From Reichenbachiella faecimaris (GTDB lineage: Bacteria; Bacteroidota; Bacteroidia; Cytophagales; Cyclobacteriaceae): a DNA stretch of 64,000 bases. Shown here piece by piece: positions 1-6,944 of this stretch (positions are counted from its first letter, which is position 1; every line of letters starts with the position of its first letter). A program made the translations under genes and the position numbers. Under the pieces are notes generated by a model. That model was not told the DNA's origin and did not search any database. It was given only the letters and a program-made list of their open reading frames with translations. Location: positions 186,001 through 250,000 of the forward strand of contig NZ_FWYF01000003.1 of the NCBI RefSeq assembly GCF_900176375.1. The letters are read 5' to 3'.

Positions 1-1035
1 TGGACTCATGTTTAAGTTGTAGGTCTCATTCTTTTTTTGATCAAACTCCAGATTGGCAATTACATCACACATTGCCAATTTATACCCCATTGAACTACCA
101 CCTCCACACGAAAAGGTGCTCATCACTTTAGGTAAGTCTCTGGATTTACTCAACTCGTCGATTTGTTGATTAATGTCTGCCAATTTCCATTGATATGGAA
201 ATTTATGATTTGCACCGACTTCGTTATTTACCTCTGCCTCTTGAGCAGATGATTCAATCACTTCGTAGCCTTTGTCTATGACTGGTGATATATCATCTAA
301 ACTGATAATGGTTTTTGTTGGCTCCTCACTTTTGAATGCCAGATACCCAACAAATTGTTTGTCCTTGTAAAAGACCTCGACATGATCAAATATTTGTAAC
401 AGCTCTAAATTTTCAGAGTGTTTGAAGGGTACTAACACATTTTCAAGTGCCAACCTTTTGTTTAGAATCTCCTCTTCTGAATAACCTTGCTTTCGCTTAT
501 AGTTGTAATAGTTATCCATGAAGAGTTTAGTGGTTTGTGCTGTTTCACCTAATATTTTTTCGGTCATTATGAAAATACCTCCAGGTCTCAAGCCATCATA
601 GATTTTTTGTATTACCTCCTTTCTATTTATTGGCCTGACAAACATCAATACCCATAACATGAGTACAACTGATGCATTAGAAACTGTCTGTCCATGTACC
701 AAATCATTACTCAATACCTTTATCCTTGATTGATGTTGGATAATTTTATTCATGGCCTGCTCAATCATGTCAGCTGATTCATCAATTCCGATCAGATTAA
801 CATTTTCATTTACCAGCTTTTCAATATTCAACAGCGTTGTCGCTGTTGAACATCCTAGATCATAAACATTGGTATTTGACCTGGCGAATTGAGCTACAAT
901 TCGTGCTACATCTTCCTGAATATTTTCATATCCTGGAATACTTCTAGATGCCATGTCATCAAAGACAGTGGCTACTTCATTTCGGAATGAAAAGGACTCT
1001 CCGCTGGATTCCTTAAAAATTTGATCTTTTTTCAT
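1..1035 (-). CDS. CmoA-like carboxy-SAM synthase fused to a cytosine-5 DNA methyltransferase (C-terminus outside window)
   Basis: The frame starts at the ATG at 1035 and runs out of the window after 345 codons without a stop, so the protein is incomplete here. Residues 1-235 match CmoA over their whole length. CmoA converts SAM and prephenate to carboxy-SAM (CxSAM) and phenylpyruvate. Visible motifs are R31-S-x-P-G-Y-x-N-I39, V57-Y-D-L-G-C-S63 (CmoA style, not the usual DxGxGxG), I145-Y-x-G-L-x-P-G-G153, and K180-R then G184-Y-S-E-x-E-I190 and K193-R194-x3-E-N-V200. By my recollection of the E. coli sequence, R194 aligns with Arg199, which holds the carboxylate. After a linker of about 55 residues, a C5 DNA methyltransferase begins: motif I is F308-S-C-G-G-G-S-S-M-G-Y-K and the motif II acid is E330. 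The gene lies on an integrated island and is divergent from the polymerase-like gene. The catalytic PCQ and target-recognition parts are not in the window. CmoA identity is strong; the DNA methyltransferase call rests on about 55 residues; joint action is inference. Confidence 0.85.
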   Translation of the reverse strand, partial: MKKDQIFKESSGESFSFRNEVATVFDDMASRSIPGYENIQEDVARIVAQFARSNTNVYDLGCSTATTLLNIEKLVNENVNLIGIDESADMIEQAMNKIIQHQSRIKVLSNDLVHGQTVSNASVVLMLWVLMFVRPINRKEVIQKIYDGLRPGGIFIMTEKILGETAQTTKLFMDNYYNYKRKQGYSEEEILNKRLALENVLVPFKHSENLELLQIFDHVEVFYKDKQFVGYLAFKSEEPTKTIISLDDISPVIDKGYEVIESSAQEAEVNNEVGANHKFPYQWKLADINQQIDELSKSRDLPKVMSTFSCGGGSSMGYKLAMCDVIANLEFDQKKNETYNLNMSP

Positions 1036-1571
1036 TTTAAAAATTTTAAATATTAAAAAAATGAAGATTCAAAACTTCAATGATTGGCAATATAGAATGG
1101 AGATGAGTTGCTTCTACATGTAGCTCTGTGACAGTACATGCTCTATTGAATGATTAAAAAAGGATCGATTATGATGTTTTTGAAATGAATTGAAGATTTG
1201 CCTTTTAAATGATTTCTAGAAGGTTGTTTCGGATTGATTATAATTCTATCAATTCAAAGAATTGATTCATCTAGATGTCATTTATACCATCAATTGATTG
1301 AAATATGGATGTACTATAAAGGTACAACCATACAGAAATGAAAATTGAATCCCTGTACCATTATATTATTGGGTATTAATCATAACAGATCAACTCTTTA
1401 CTCAATACTTGTTAGTAATGGTTGATAGTTCAATGATTACTGTTAATGTTTACATTAATCGATTCACTTCCTTAGCTCTATAGAATTATATAATTATTCT
1501 ATCATTCTTCCTCTCCATCAATATCTAGTTAAGTTTTTGTATTTGCTCTTGATTTAAAAATCGCATACCGA
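1036..1571. promoter_or_regulatory. Gene-free divergent intergenic region, rich in short palindromes
   Basis: This 536-bp AT-rich stretch separates the CmoA-methyltransferase fusion (minus) from the polymerase-like gene (plus), so it must hold both promoters. I see no convincing gene in it. Perfect short dyads are dense: CTACATGTAG at 1114-1123, ATCAATTC/GAATTGAT with a 3-base gap at 1248-1266, CATCTAGATG at 1268-1277, ATCAATTGAT at 1289-1298, TTAATG/CATTAA at 1443-1458 and AATTATATAATT at 1484-1495. The two ATCAATT-type elements share a half-site and are candidate operators. No clear TTTG-N19-TAnnTTTG promoter was found for either gene. Confidence 0.35.
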
Positions 1572-2906
1572 ATGAAGTTTTTATTAAACAAAACGGGATC
1601 TGTCGATATAATAATTGAATTAAAAATTATTAAAATGACAAAGAGCAATATGATTATTCTACCTCCATACTTCACAGAGGATAGGATTAAAGAATTACAA
1701 CAGCATATAAATATTCAAGTAGAAAGAGTACTACTATTTTACAGCTATCTCATGTATAATTATCTCGCTTTAGCTAGATATGAAAAAGTGGATTACCATG
1801 ATTATCGAATTACAAAGTTTATTTCGGTACATAGTGACAAACTAGGGAAGATTTTCGGAAAAGCTAATTACAGGTACGTTTTAAGAACATTGAAATGTAT
1901 TGGATTGTTGGAAATAGATGAATCTTATCATCAAGGTATAATTACGGAATCGGTATATCTAGAAGGTAAGACCAAACATTACAAAATTCCTATCAAGTTA
2001 TTAAACAGCACGTATCAGAGGGGGTGGATTAAATATGAGCTAAAAGATGCGAAATCCATCAATGCGAAAAGATGCTTCATTAAATTTTTGAGAAAGAGTA
2101 AGGCTGATAACATTAGATTATCTGAAACTAGCAAGCAAGTAATAATTGATTCACTTAAGAAAGTAGATACTTCTTTGCTACCAAAAAATAATTTCTATGA
2201 CAACTTCACTGGGCCAGGAATGGATAAGTTTGGGAACAGAGTTCATTCAATACTTACAAATTTAAAAAAGGAATTCAGACCGCTAATCAAGTTCTCCGAC
2301 TCAGATGAATCACTGGTAGAAATTGATATTAAAATGAGTCAGCTTTATTTTTTAGCCAACTTGTCAACCGATTGGATATTTAAAGTATTGCGTCCGTTTG
2401 ATGCTGCCAAGTTTGAAATGGCGATTCAAGACCTAAAAGCAAATGAAGGTTATAGACTTTTTCAAAAAGATATACTTCTAGACAAAAAGGATATCTACCA
2501 GAGGTATGCAGATGAGTTTGATATAGATAGGCAGGAAGCCAAGGAGATGACATATGCTATATTGTTTAGTTCTCCTTATGGTCAAAAGGGAGAGATTTTC
2601 AAATCTTTCGAAAGAGACTATCCTGGAATGATTGATGAATTGAATAAAATTAAATCAATAAAAATCAATAGTTCTCCTAGTAATAAGAGGCATAGTAATT
2701 TGACATTGTTTTTGCAAAGAATAGAAAGTAACATAGTTCTAGATCAAGTAATTGAACAAGTAGCACAAAATGGAATTACAGATATATTAACGGTTCATGA
2801 TTCTTGGTTGATTAAATCGTCTCATGAGAAAGAATTTAAACAAATAGCTGAAAGCGTTTTTGACAAGAATTTTGGAAATATTCCCAGATTGGAAGTTAAA
2901 AACTAA
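1572..2906 (+). CDS. Stand-alone protein with family-A-polymerase-like palm motifs
   Basis: I do not recognise a named family. The C-terminal half shows three spaced motifs like those of family-A DNA polymerases and T7-type RNA polymerases. Motif A is E250-I-D252-x3-S256-Q257. Motif B is K324 with F332-x3-Y336-G337. Motif C is V408-H409-D410-S411-W412, where polymerases have HDE or HDS. A segment with Q382 and E385 sits where polymerase I has its conserved helix before motif C. The N-terminal 200 residues are basic and look like a winged-helix DNA-binding part. No 3'-5' exonuclease or helicase is present, and at 444 residues it is much shorter than polymerase I. M22 (1635) could be the true start. 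It lies on the island, divergent from the methyltransferase, so a replication or repair role for the element is plausible. The fold assignment is inference from motifs. Confidence 0.6.
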   Translation: MKFLLNKTGSVDIIIELKIIKMTKSNMIILPPYFTEDRIKELQQHINIQVERVLLFYSYLMYNYLALARYEKVDYHDYRITKFISVHSDKLGKIFGKANYRYVLRTLKCIGLLEIDESYHQGIITESVYLEGKTKHYKIPIKLLNSTYQRGWIKYELKDAKSINAKRCFIKFLRKSKADNIRLSETSKQVIIDSLKKVDTSLLPKNNFYDNFTGPGMDKFGNRVHSILTNLKKEFRPLIKFSDSDESLVEIDIKMSQLYFLANLSTDWIFKVLRPFDAAKFEMAIQDLKANEGYRLFQKDILLDKKDIYQRYADEFDIDRQEAKEMTYAILFSSPYGQKGEIFKSFERDYPGMIDELNKIKSIKINSSPSNKRHSNLTLFLQRIESNIVLDQVIEQVAQNGITDILTVHDSWLIKSSHEKEFKQIAESVFDKNFGNIPRLEVKN

Positions 2907-2912
2907 AAAAAG

Positions 2913-2936
2913 GAGTCCTCAAGTAATTGAGGACTC
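2913..2936 (-). terminator. Hairpin between convergent genes
   Basis: A perfect 10-bp stem, GAGTCCTCAA with TTGAGGACTC around a GTAA loop, lies 6 bases after the stop of the polymerase-like gene. On the minus strand it is followed by a run of seven T (complement of 2905-2911), so it best fits a rho-independent terminator for the small minus-strand gene at 2972-3127. It may also stop transcription from the left. Confidence 0.7.
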
Positions 2937-2971
2937 ATAAATAGGATGTGTTTTCTCAAAAGGCTGCTGAC

Positions 2972-3127
2972 TCAGGCAGCAGTAGCAATCATCCTTTTCA
3001 GTTCAGCTCTTGACAACGCTTTATCTTCTTTGCTTGACTTAGAGTTTTCAAGGATGTTCAACAATAGATCCACCATTCCGTTGGAGGCTGTCTGCTCAAC
3101 TGATTTGTTTTCTTTTTTGTCATTCAT
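2972..3127 (-). CDS. Small charged hypothetical protein (51 aa)
   Basis: This short frame starts at the ATG at 3127, has lysine- and glutamate-rich ends and a central amphipathic stretch (VDLLLNILEN), and ends in TGA 36 bases before a rho-independent hairpin in its own direction. I do not recognise the family. It is too short for confident coding prediction, but its composition and the terminator placement favour it over the overlapping plus-strand frame, which reads as an anomalous hydrophobic peptide. It sits between the polymerase-like gene and the MORN-repeat gene on the island. Confidence 0.5.
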   Translation of the reverse strand: MNDKKENKSVEQTASNGMVDLLLNILENSKSSKEDKALSRAELKRMIATAA

Positions 3128-3241
3128 GATATTCAAAATTTAGTTTAAAACATTTGATTACCAGACAATTGTAACCAACCAGAGTACCCATGTCAATGGT
3201 TTTGTGAAAAACGTGATGAGCCGCACTTAATAGAATGAAAC

Positions 3242-4657
3242 TCAGTTCATCGTTCTTGAATCAATCAATTGATCAAACCGATACCTTTCCACTTCCATCA
3301 ATGTTCCGTTCTCAGAGAAGTACTTCCACTCTCCATTTTTTAGCCCAAGCCGATATTGCTCACTTTGACGAAGTGTACCATTCTCATCATAATAATTGAC
3401 CTTACCATCAAGCTTACCTTCAGAGTAATTGGCTTCCATTTGTACTGGACCGTGCTCGTAATACTTTACGATCTTACTTGGGATACCATAGAGAATAGTC
3501 CTTTCTTCTTTTTTGTTTCCATTGGGATAGAAGAAGGTACAAAGTCCATCAAGCACCTCAGGATCAAGTGAAGTCATCTTGCCTTCGAATTGTTTGACTC
3601 CAGATATATAATAGTCTGTGACCATACCTGTTGGCTTACATCTTTGATCAAATACCAACTCACGTTTGAAAGCAGCTTCAGTGAAATTATAAACCTCCTT
3701 CCAATCCTTATCATACAATAACGTAAATGCGCCGACTCTACAGCCTTCAATGAAATTACCTCCTGCAACCTTCTCGTTTTTGCCATTGTAAACCTCGAGT
3801 GTACCATGGAATACCAGTTCCCTAATTGAAGGGTCGTACTTTTTATTGGCCCTAACACTCAAGGAACCGTGCTCAAAATAGTCTTCCATCACATATTGCC
3901 CATTGGCAGTTTCTTTGAAGCTGTTTTGCAAGTTGCCATTCGGATAGTACCCCAATCTTGAGATAGGAAAGGGCTTTTCGGCAGAAAGTACTAATTCATA
4001 TTGCAGGTTACCATTCTCAAAATAAGACACCCAGTTGCCTATCTCTATACCGTCAGCAGTTTCTCCTTTGGCTTTGAGTTGACCATTTGAGTACCAAAGA
4101 GTTTTTGATCCATTTTCAACACCATCTGTAACCTCGTACTCAGCAATCAATTGACCCGCTTCATCCCATTCCTTATTTATACCTGTAGGGACTTTTTCGG
4201 CTTGTAAGTTTCCGTTTTTATAATAGAACTTGCCTTTTTGTTCAACCCCGTTCTGATAATAGATTTCACTTTCAAGCGTGATATTGCCTTGATCACAGAC
4301 CCAGGTTTTGTCCCACCCATGCCGCTCGCCATTGACCCACTCAGATTCACCAATTAGTTTGCCATAACAAGCTTTTTGGGCGTAGTCAGGTATGAAGTAG
4401 TACACTCTTACCATTCCATGTTGCTCACCATTTTTGAATTCCTTGTATCGGATCAAATTGCCATCCGCATCGAATTCTTTATAAACCCCATGTTTTTTAT
4501 AAGGTGGCTCGTCAAGGGTAGTGTAATACTCATGTATTTTGGTTCTGCCAAGGTCATAATAGGTTTCCACTTCACGGGATTGACCAATAGCATTTGTAAT
4601 AAATAGTATGGAGAAGCATATTGCCATACTATACATAGATCGAAAATGTAAGCTCAT
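3242..4657 (-). CDS. Secreted MORN-variant (YwqK-type) repeat protein
   Basis: The 471-residue protein begins with a signal peptide (hydrophobic stretch at residues 8-24 ending near A-I-G-Q-S). The rest is tandem repeats of about 22-25 residues with the MORN-variant signature: aromatic Y or F, then N-G or D-G, then a charged turn, as in YYENG and YFSENGTL. Proteins of this sort are annotated as YwqK-family antitoxins, but there is no toxin next to it, so that label should not be read as function. In Bacteroidota they are usually exported proteins of unknown role. A second member of the family lies at 39838-41106 outside the island. M8 is an alternative start. Confidence 0.75.
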   Translation of the reverse strand: MSLHFRSMYSMAICFSILFITNAIGQSREVETYYDLGRTKIHEYYTTLDEPPYKKHGVYKEFDADGNLIRYKEFKNGEQHGMVRVYYFIPDYAQKACYGKLIGESEWVNGERHGWDKTWVCDQGNITLESEIYYQNGVEQKGKFYYKNGNLQAEKVPTGINKEWDEAGQLIAEYEVTDGVENGSKTLWYSNGQLKAKGETADGIEIGNWVSYFENGNLQYELVLSAEKPFPISRLGYYPNGNLQNSFKETANGQYVMEDYFEHGSLSVRANKKYDPSIRELVFHGTLEVYNGKNEKVAGGNFIEGCRVGAFTLLYDKDWKEVYNFTEAAFKRELVFDQRCKPTGMVTDYYISGVKQFEGKMTSLDPEVLDGLCTFFYPNGNKKEERTILYGIPSKIVKYYEHGPVQMEANYSEGKLDGKVNYYDENGTLRQSEQYRLGLKNGEWKYFSENGTLMEVERYRFDQLIDSRTMN

Positions 4658-4742
4658 TGTTTTGTTGATTATTGAGCTCCGAGGAACAAAGAGCTAGAAA
4701 AGTATATTCAAAAAAGAAGGGCGTGAACCTCTGCTGAAATTA

Positions 4743-4863
4743 CTTCACCCGGGTATCGCCAAACACCCAACACGAATAATACAACAGAAAGTAACACACC
4801 CCATTAGGATGCGTACAACTGCAGTTTCTTCGTGTTTTAAAATTTGGCGATTTTAGGGTGAAG
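4743..4863. repeat. Long imperfect inverted repeat in a 430-bp gene-free region
   Basis: The region 4658-5087 holds no gene that I can support. Inside it, the arms 4743-4776 and 4829-4863 are imperfect inverted copies: CTTCACCC, ATCGCCAAA and AACACGAA of the left arm recur in complement on the right, with small mismatched blocks between them, around a spacer of about 52 bases. Folded as RNA or single-stranded DNA it would give a long bulged hairpin. It could be the remnant of a small mobile repeat, a recombination site or a structured RNA. It is not a terminator, since no T-run follows. Confidence 0.6.
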
Positions 4864-5087
4864 AAAACCTTAGCAACGCTATTCTTTATATGTCTTTAGA
4901 TAATGTCTATCTCATTTATTGTCATTTTGATAATGATCAAATTTAACTATTAATTGATAAAACGGATTAGAAATCAAATGGATTTACTTCAAATCAATAT
5001 TTGCAAATAACTAATATTAAAATATACTCACATCATAAAAACATAAAATAGATTGTATTATTCTAAGATAGTGGTTTGATTTGATCC

Positions 5088-5531
5088 ATGTTTAAAGTTG
5101 CAGAAATCGAGCTCATCTATCGTTCTAAGGTAAAAGCCAAAGAAAGGATACAGGTCAGTTCATCTTCGGCAGCCTACAAAGTATTCAATGAATACTGGGA
5201 TCATGATAAAATAGAGTTCCAGGAAGAGTTCAAGATTCTGCTACTTAACCGACAGAACCAAGCTTTAGGCATATATGATATATCAAAGGGTGGGGTGGCA
5301 GGTACGGTGGTCGATGTTAAAATGATCTTCTCGGCAGCACTGAAAGCCCATGCTTCCTATATTATACTGTGCCACAATCATCCATCAGGTAACCTTAACC
5401 CAAGTCGACAGGATATTCAGCTGACCAAGAAGGTCTATGAAGCTGGTAGATTACTGGATATTGGGATATTGGATCATTTGATCCTTACGAGCGAAGGATA
5501 TACCTCACTAGCCGATAAAGGTTATATTTAA
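5088..5531 (+). CDS. RadC-like JAB-domain protein
   Basis: At 147 residues this is the JAB/MPN part of the RadC family without the N-terminal helix-hairpin-helix region of full-length RadC. The metal-binding signature is complete: E46 or E47 in the early strand, then H96-N-H98-P-S-G101 and D109 (HxH-x10-D). RadC-family proteins of this short form are common on integrated islands and plasmids. Despite the name, a DNA-repair role is not established for them, and a zinc-dependent hydrolase activity is inferred only from the fold. The stop overlaps the convergent recombinase gene by 4 bases. Confidence 0.85.
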   Translation: MFKVAEIELIYRSKVKAKERIQVSSSSAAYKVFNEYWDHDKIEFQEEFKILLLNRQNQALGIYDISKGGVAGTVVDVKMIFSAALKAHASYIILCHNHPSGNLNPSRQDIQLTKKVYEAGRLLDIGILDHLILTSEGYTSLADKGYI

Positions 5532-6205
5532 ACACTTTCAGATTCAAGTCTTTCTTTGATCTTGTATAATCTTCGTACCGTTGAAGCGACAAAATCCTTG
5601 TTGTTTCTGGTTTTCATGCCCATCACAGATAGTTTATCGGCAATTTGTTGAAAGGTAAGATTTGATTGACGAAGAGCGAATATCATTTCCATGGCCTGTT
5701 TGTTGGCAGGGTGATTTAGGGCATTACGTTGTCGGACTGCTAGACTGCGTTCACGTGTATAATCAGTTAAGTTTTGGGGATTACCCATTCTATCACCTCT
5801 CAGTTTTTTGACTTGCATGGCTTTTCGGGTTCTATCTGAGATCAGTTCCCGTTCATGCTGAGCAAGAACCGCCATAATCCCTACAGTAAGTGAATTGGCA
5901 TCAGGCATATCAACTGCTCGGAAATTAACCTCAGAATCACGGAGTTTGAAGATGAATGCTGCATTTCTGGACAAACGATCCAGTTTGGCTATTAATAGAG
6001 TGGCGTTGAATTGCTTAGAATCAGCAATGGCTTGATTGAGCATGGGTCTATTATTGTTCTTACCACTCTCAGCCTCAATGTATTCTTTGAGGATGATATC
6101 ATCCTTATTAATAAAGGAACGAATCATGGATTTTTGAGCATCTAATCCTAGACCAGAGCGACTCTGGTTTTCAGTTGAGACACGCAGATAAGATATGTAT
6201 TGCAT
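5528..6205 (-). CDS. Serine recombinase (resolvase/invertase family)
   Basis: The N-terminal resolvase domain opens with Y6-L-R-V-S10-T, where S10 is the nucleophile that links to DNA. It continues with the conserved Q-S-R-S-G-L-G loop, A-K-L-D-R-L-S-R-N (the arginine-rich active-site segment) and a C-terminal helix-turn-helix (residues about 160-215) that binds the crossover subsites. The 225-residue length is right for the small resolvase/invertase group. The gene is on the island and points away from a cluster of palindromes at 6336-6440 that may be its target. It could resolve element dimers or invert a segment; the sequence does not decide between these. Confidence 0.88.
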   Translation of the reverse strand: MQYISYLRVSTENQSRSGLGLDAQKSMIRSFINKDDIILKEYIEAESGKNNNRPMLNQAIADSKQFNATLLIAKLDRLSRNAAFIFKLRDSEVNFRAVDMPDANSLTVGIMAVLAQHERELISDRTRKAMQVKKLRGDRMGNPQNLTDYTRERSLAVRQRNALNHPANKQAMEMIFALRQSNLTFQQIADKLSVMGMKTRNNKDFVASTVRRLYKIKERLESESV

Positions 6206-6335
6206 TTTGGCGATTTTGTTTATTTCTATAAATCAAACCAAAACCGGTGGGTGGAATACTACGAAATGAAAAATATATCATTTGAAGAACCAAGGTTCTT
6301 GAAGTGTTATATCAGTTTGAAAACGGGATTTGTGC

Positions 6336-6440
6336 ATAGTCTGCTAGACGGTTTTAAGAATTTATCCGGCCGGATAGTCTAATAGACAACTATGCTCAAC
6401 TGCTAATATGGATTCTTAGAAAATAGTGGGCGCCCACTAT
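6336..6440. promoter_or_regulatory. Palindrome cluster upstream of the recombinase (candidate res site)
   Basis: Four dyads lie within 105 bp just upstream of the serine recombinase gene. Two copies of ATAGTCTnnTAGAC are found, at 6336-6349 and 6374-6387, 38 bp apart. Between them is a perfect 14-bp palindrome, TATCCGGCCGGATA (6363-6376). A perfect 18-bp palindrome, ATAGTGGGCGCCCACTAT, is at 6423-6440. Resolvases act at sites made of several inverted-repeat subsites next to their own gene, so this is a reasonable res candidate. The 18-bp palindrome may instead be a terminator stem or operator for the HTH gene at 6465-6776. Confidence 0.45.
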
Positions 6441-6464
6441 GATTTTCAGAAAAGACAGTTGTTC

Positions 6465-6776
6465 TTAATTATCATTGCTAGAAAGAAAGTTTATAATATC
6501 ACTTTTACGATAATAGATTGGTGACTTAGGAATCTTGTTAAGTCTTGCAAAGAAGCCACGTTTTTCTAAACGAACTACTGTCCACTTGCTGCACTTCAAA
6601 ATTTTAGCAGCTTCTGGTAAATAGACAATTTCGGGATCACAAGGTAAATCAATCTTACTTTTGGAAACTTTTTTAAATTCTTCCACCAGCTTATCAATTG
6701 AAGATTGAATTTGGTTTAGCTCGGGAGCTACTGCATCTTGAACCACTTTTGCTAATGTTTCATTGAATGTTCTCAT
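6465..6776 (-). CDS. Excisionase-family helix-turn-helix protein
   Basis: Residues about 52-100 form an HTH_17/MerR-type winged helix: L-P-E-A-A-K-I-L, then C-S-K-W-T-V-V-R-L-E-K-R-G-F, then a short wing and Y-Y-R-K-S-D-I-I-N-F-L. The first half (residues 1-45) is a probable coiled coil. Small proteins of this type beside a tyrosine integrase usually act as excisionase or recombination directionality factor, bending att DNA and favouring excision, and often repress their own promoter. It lies between the serine recombinase and the unknown gene upstream, all on the minus strand with the integrase. The role is inferred from domain and position. Confidence 0.8.
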   Translation of the reverse strand: MRTFNETLAKVVQDAVAPELNQIQSSIDKLVEEFKKVSKSKIDLPCDPEIVYLPEAAKILKCSKWTVVRLEKRGFFARLNKIPKSPIYYRKSDIINFLSSNDN

Positions 6777-6944
6777 ATTTTTTTATTTTAAAATTTATGA
6801 TACAATAATCTTGCATCTCATATCAATAATCCATCAATGAAAAGTGTCTAAGTTCAAAAGGCCTAAAAATACCCCTAAAGAAGATAATTGTTAATTTTAT
6901 TGAGGTGACTCAATTAAAAGTGTCCATACTTTTTAGGTATTGGT

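Noticed and set aside
1-720. Reading the first gene as an ordinary SAM-dependent methyltransferase
   Set aside because: The whole N-terminal 235 residues follow CmoA motif by motif, and the later residues start a second, separate methyltransferase fold.
2946-3143. Plus-strand frame of 65 codons
   Set aside because: It is antisense to the small charged gene at 2972-3127, which has its own terminator and a more protein-like composition.
4743-4863. Integron attC site
   Set aside because: The terminal core sites (RYYYAAC and GTTRRRY) are not at the ends of the arms and no integron integrase is nearby.
6200-6382. Plus-strand frame of 60 codons starting inside the recombinase gene start
   Set aside because: It covers the palindrome cluster and the upstream region of the recombinase, has no recognisable motif and no following terminator; more likely chance.
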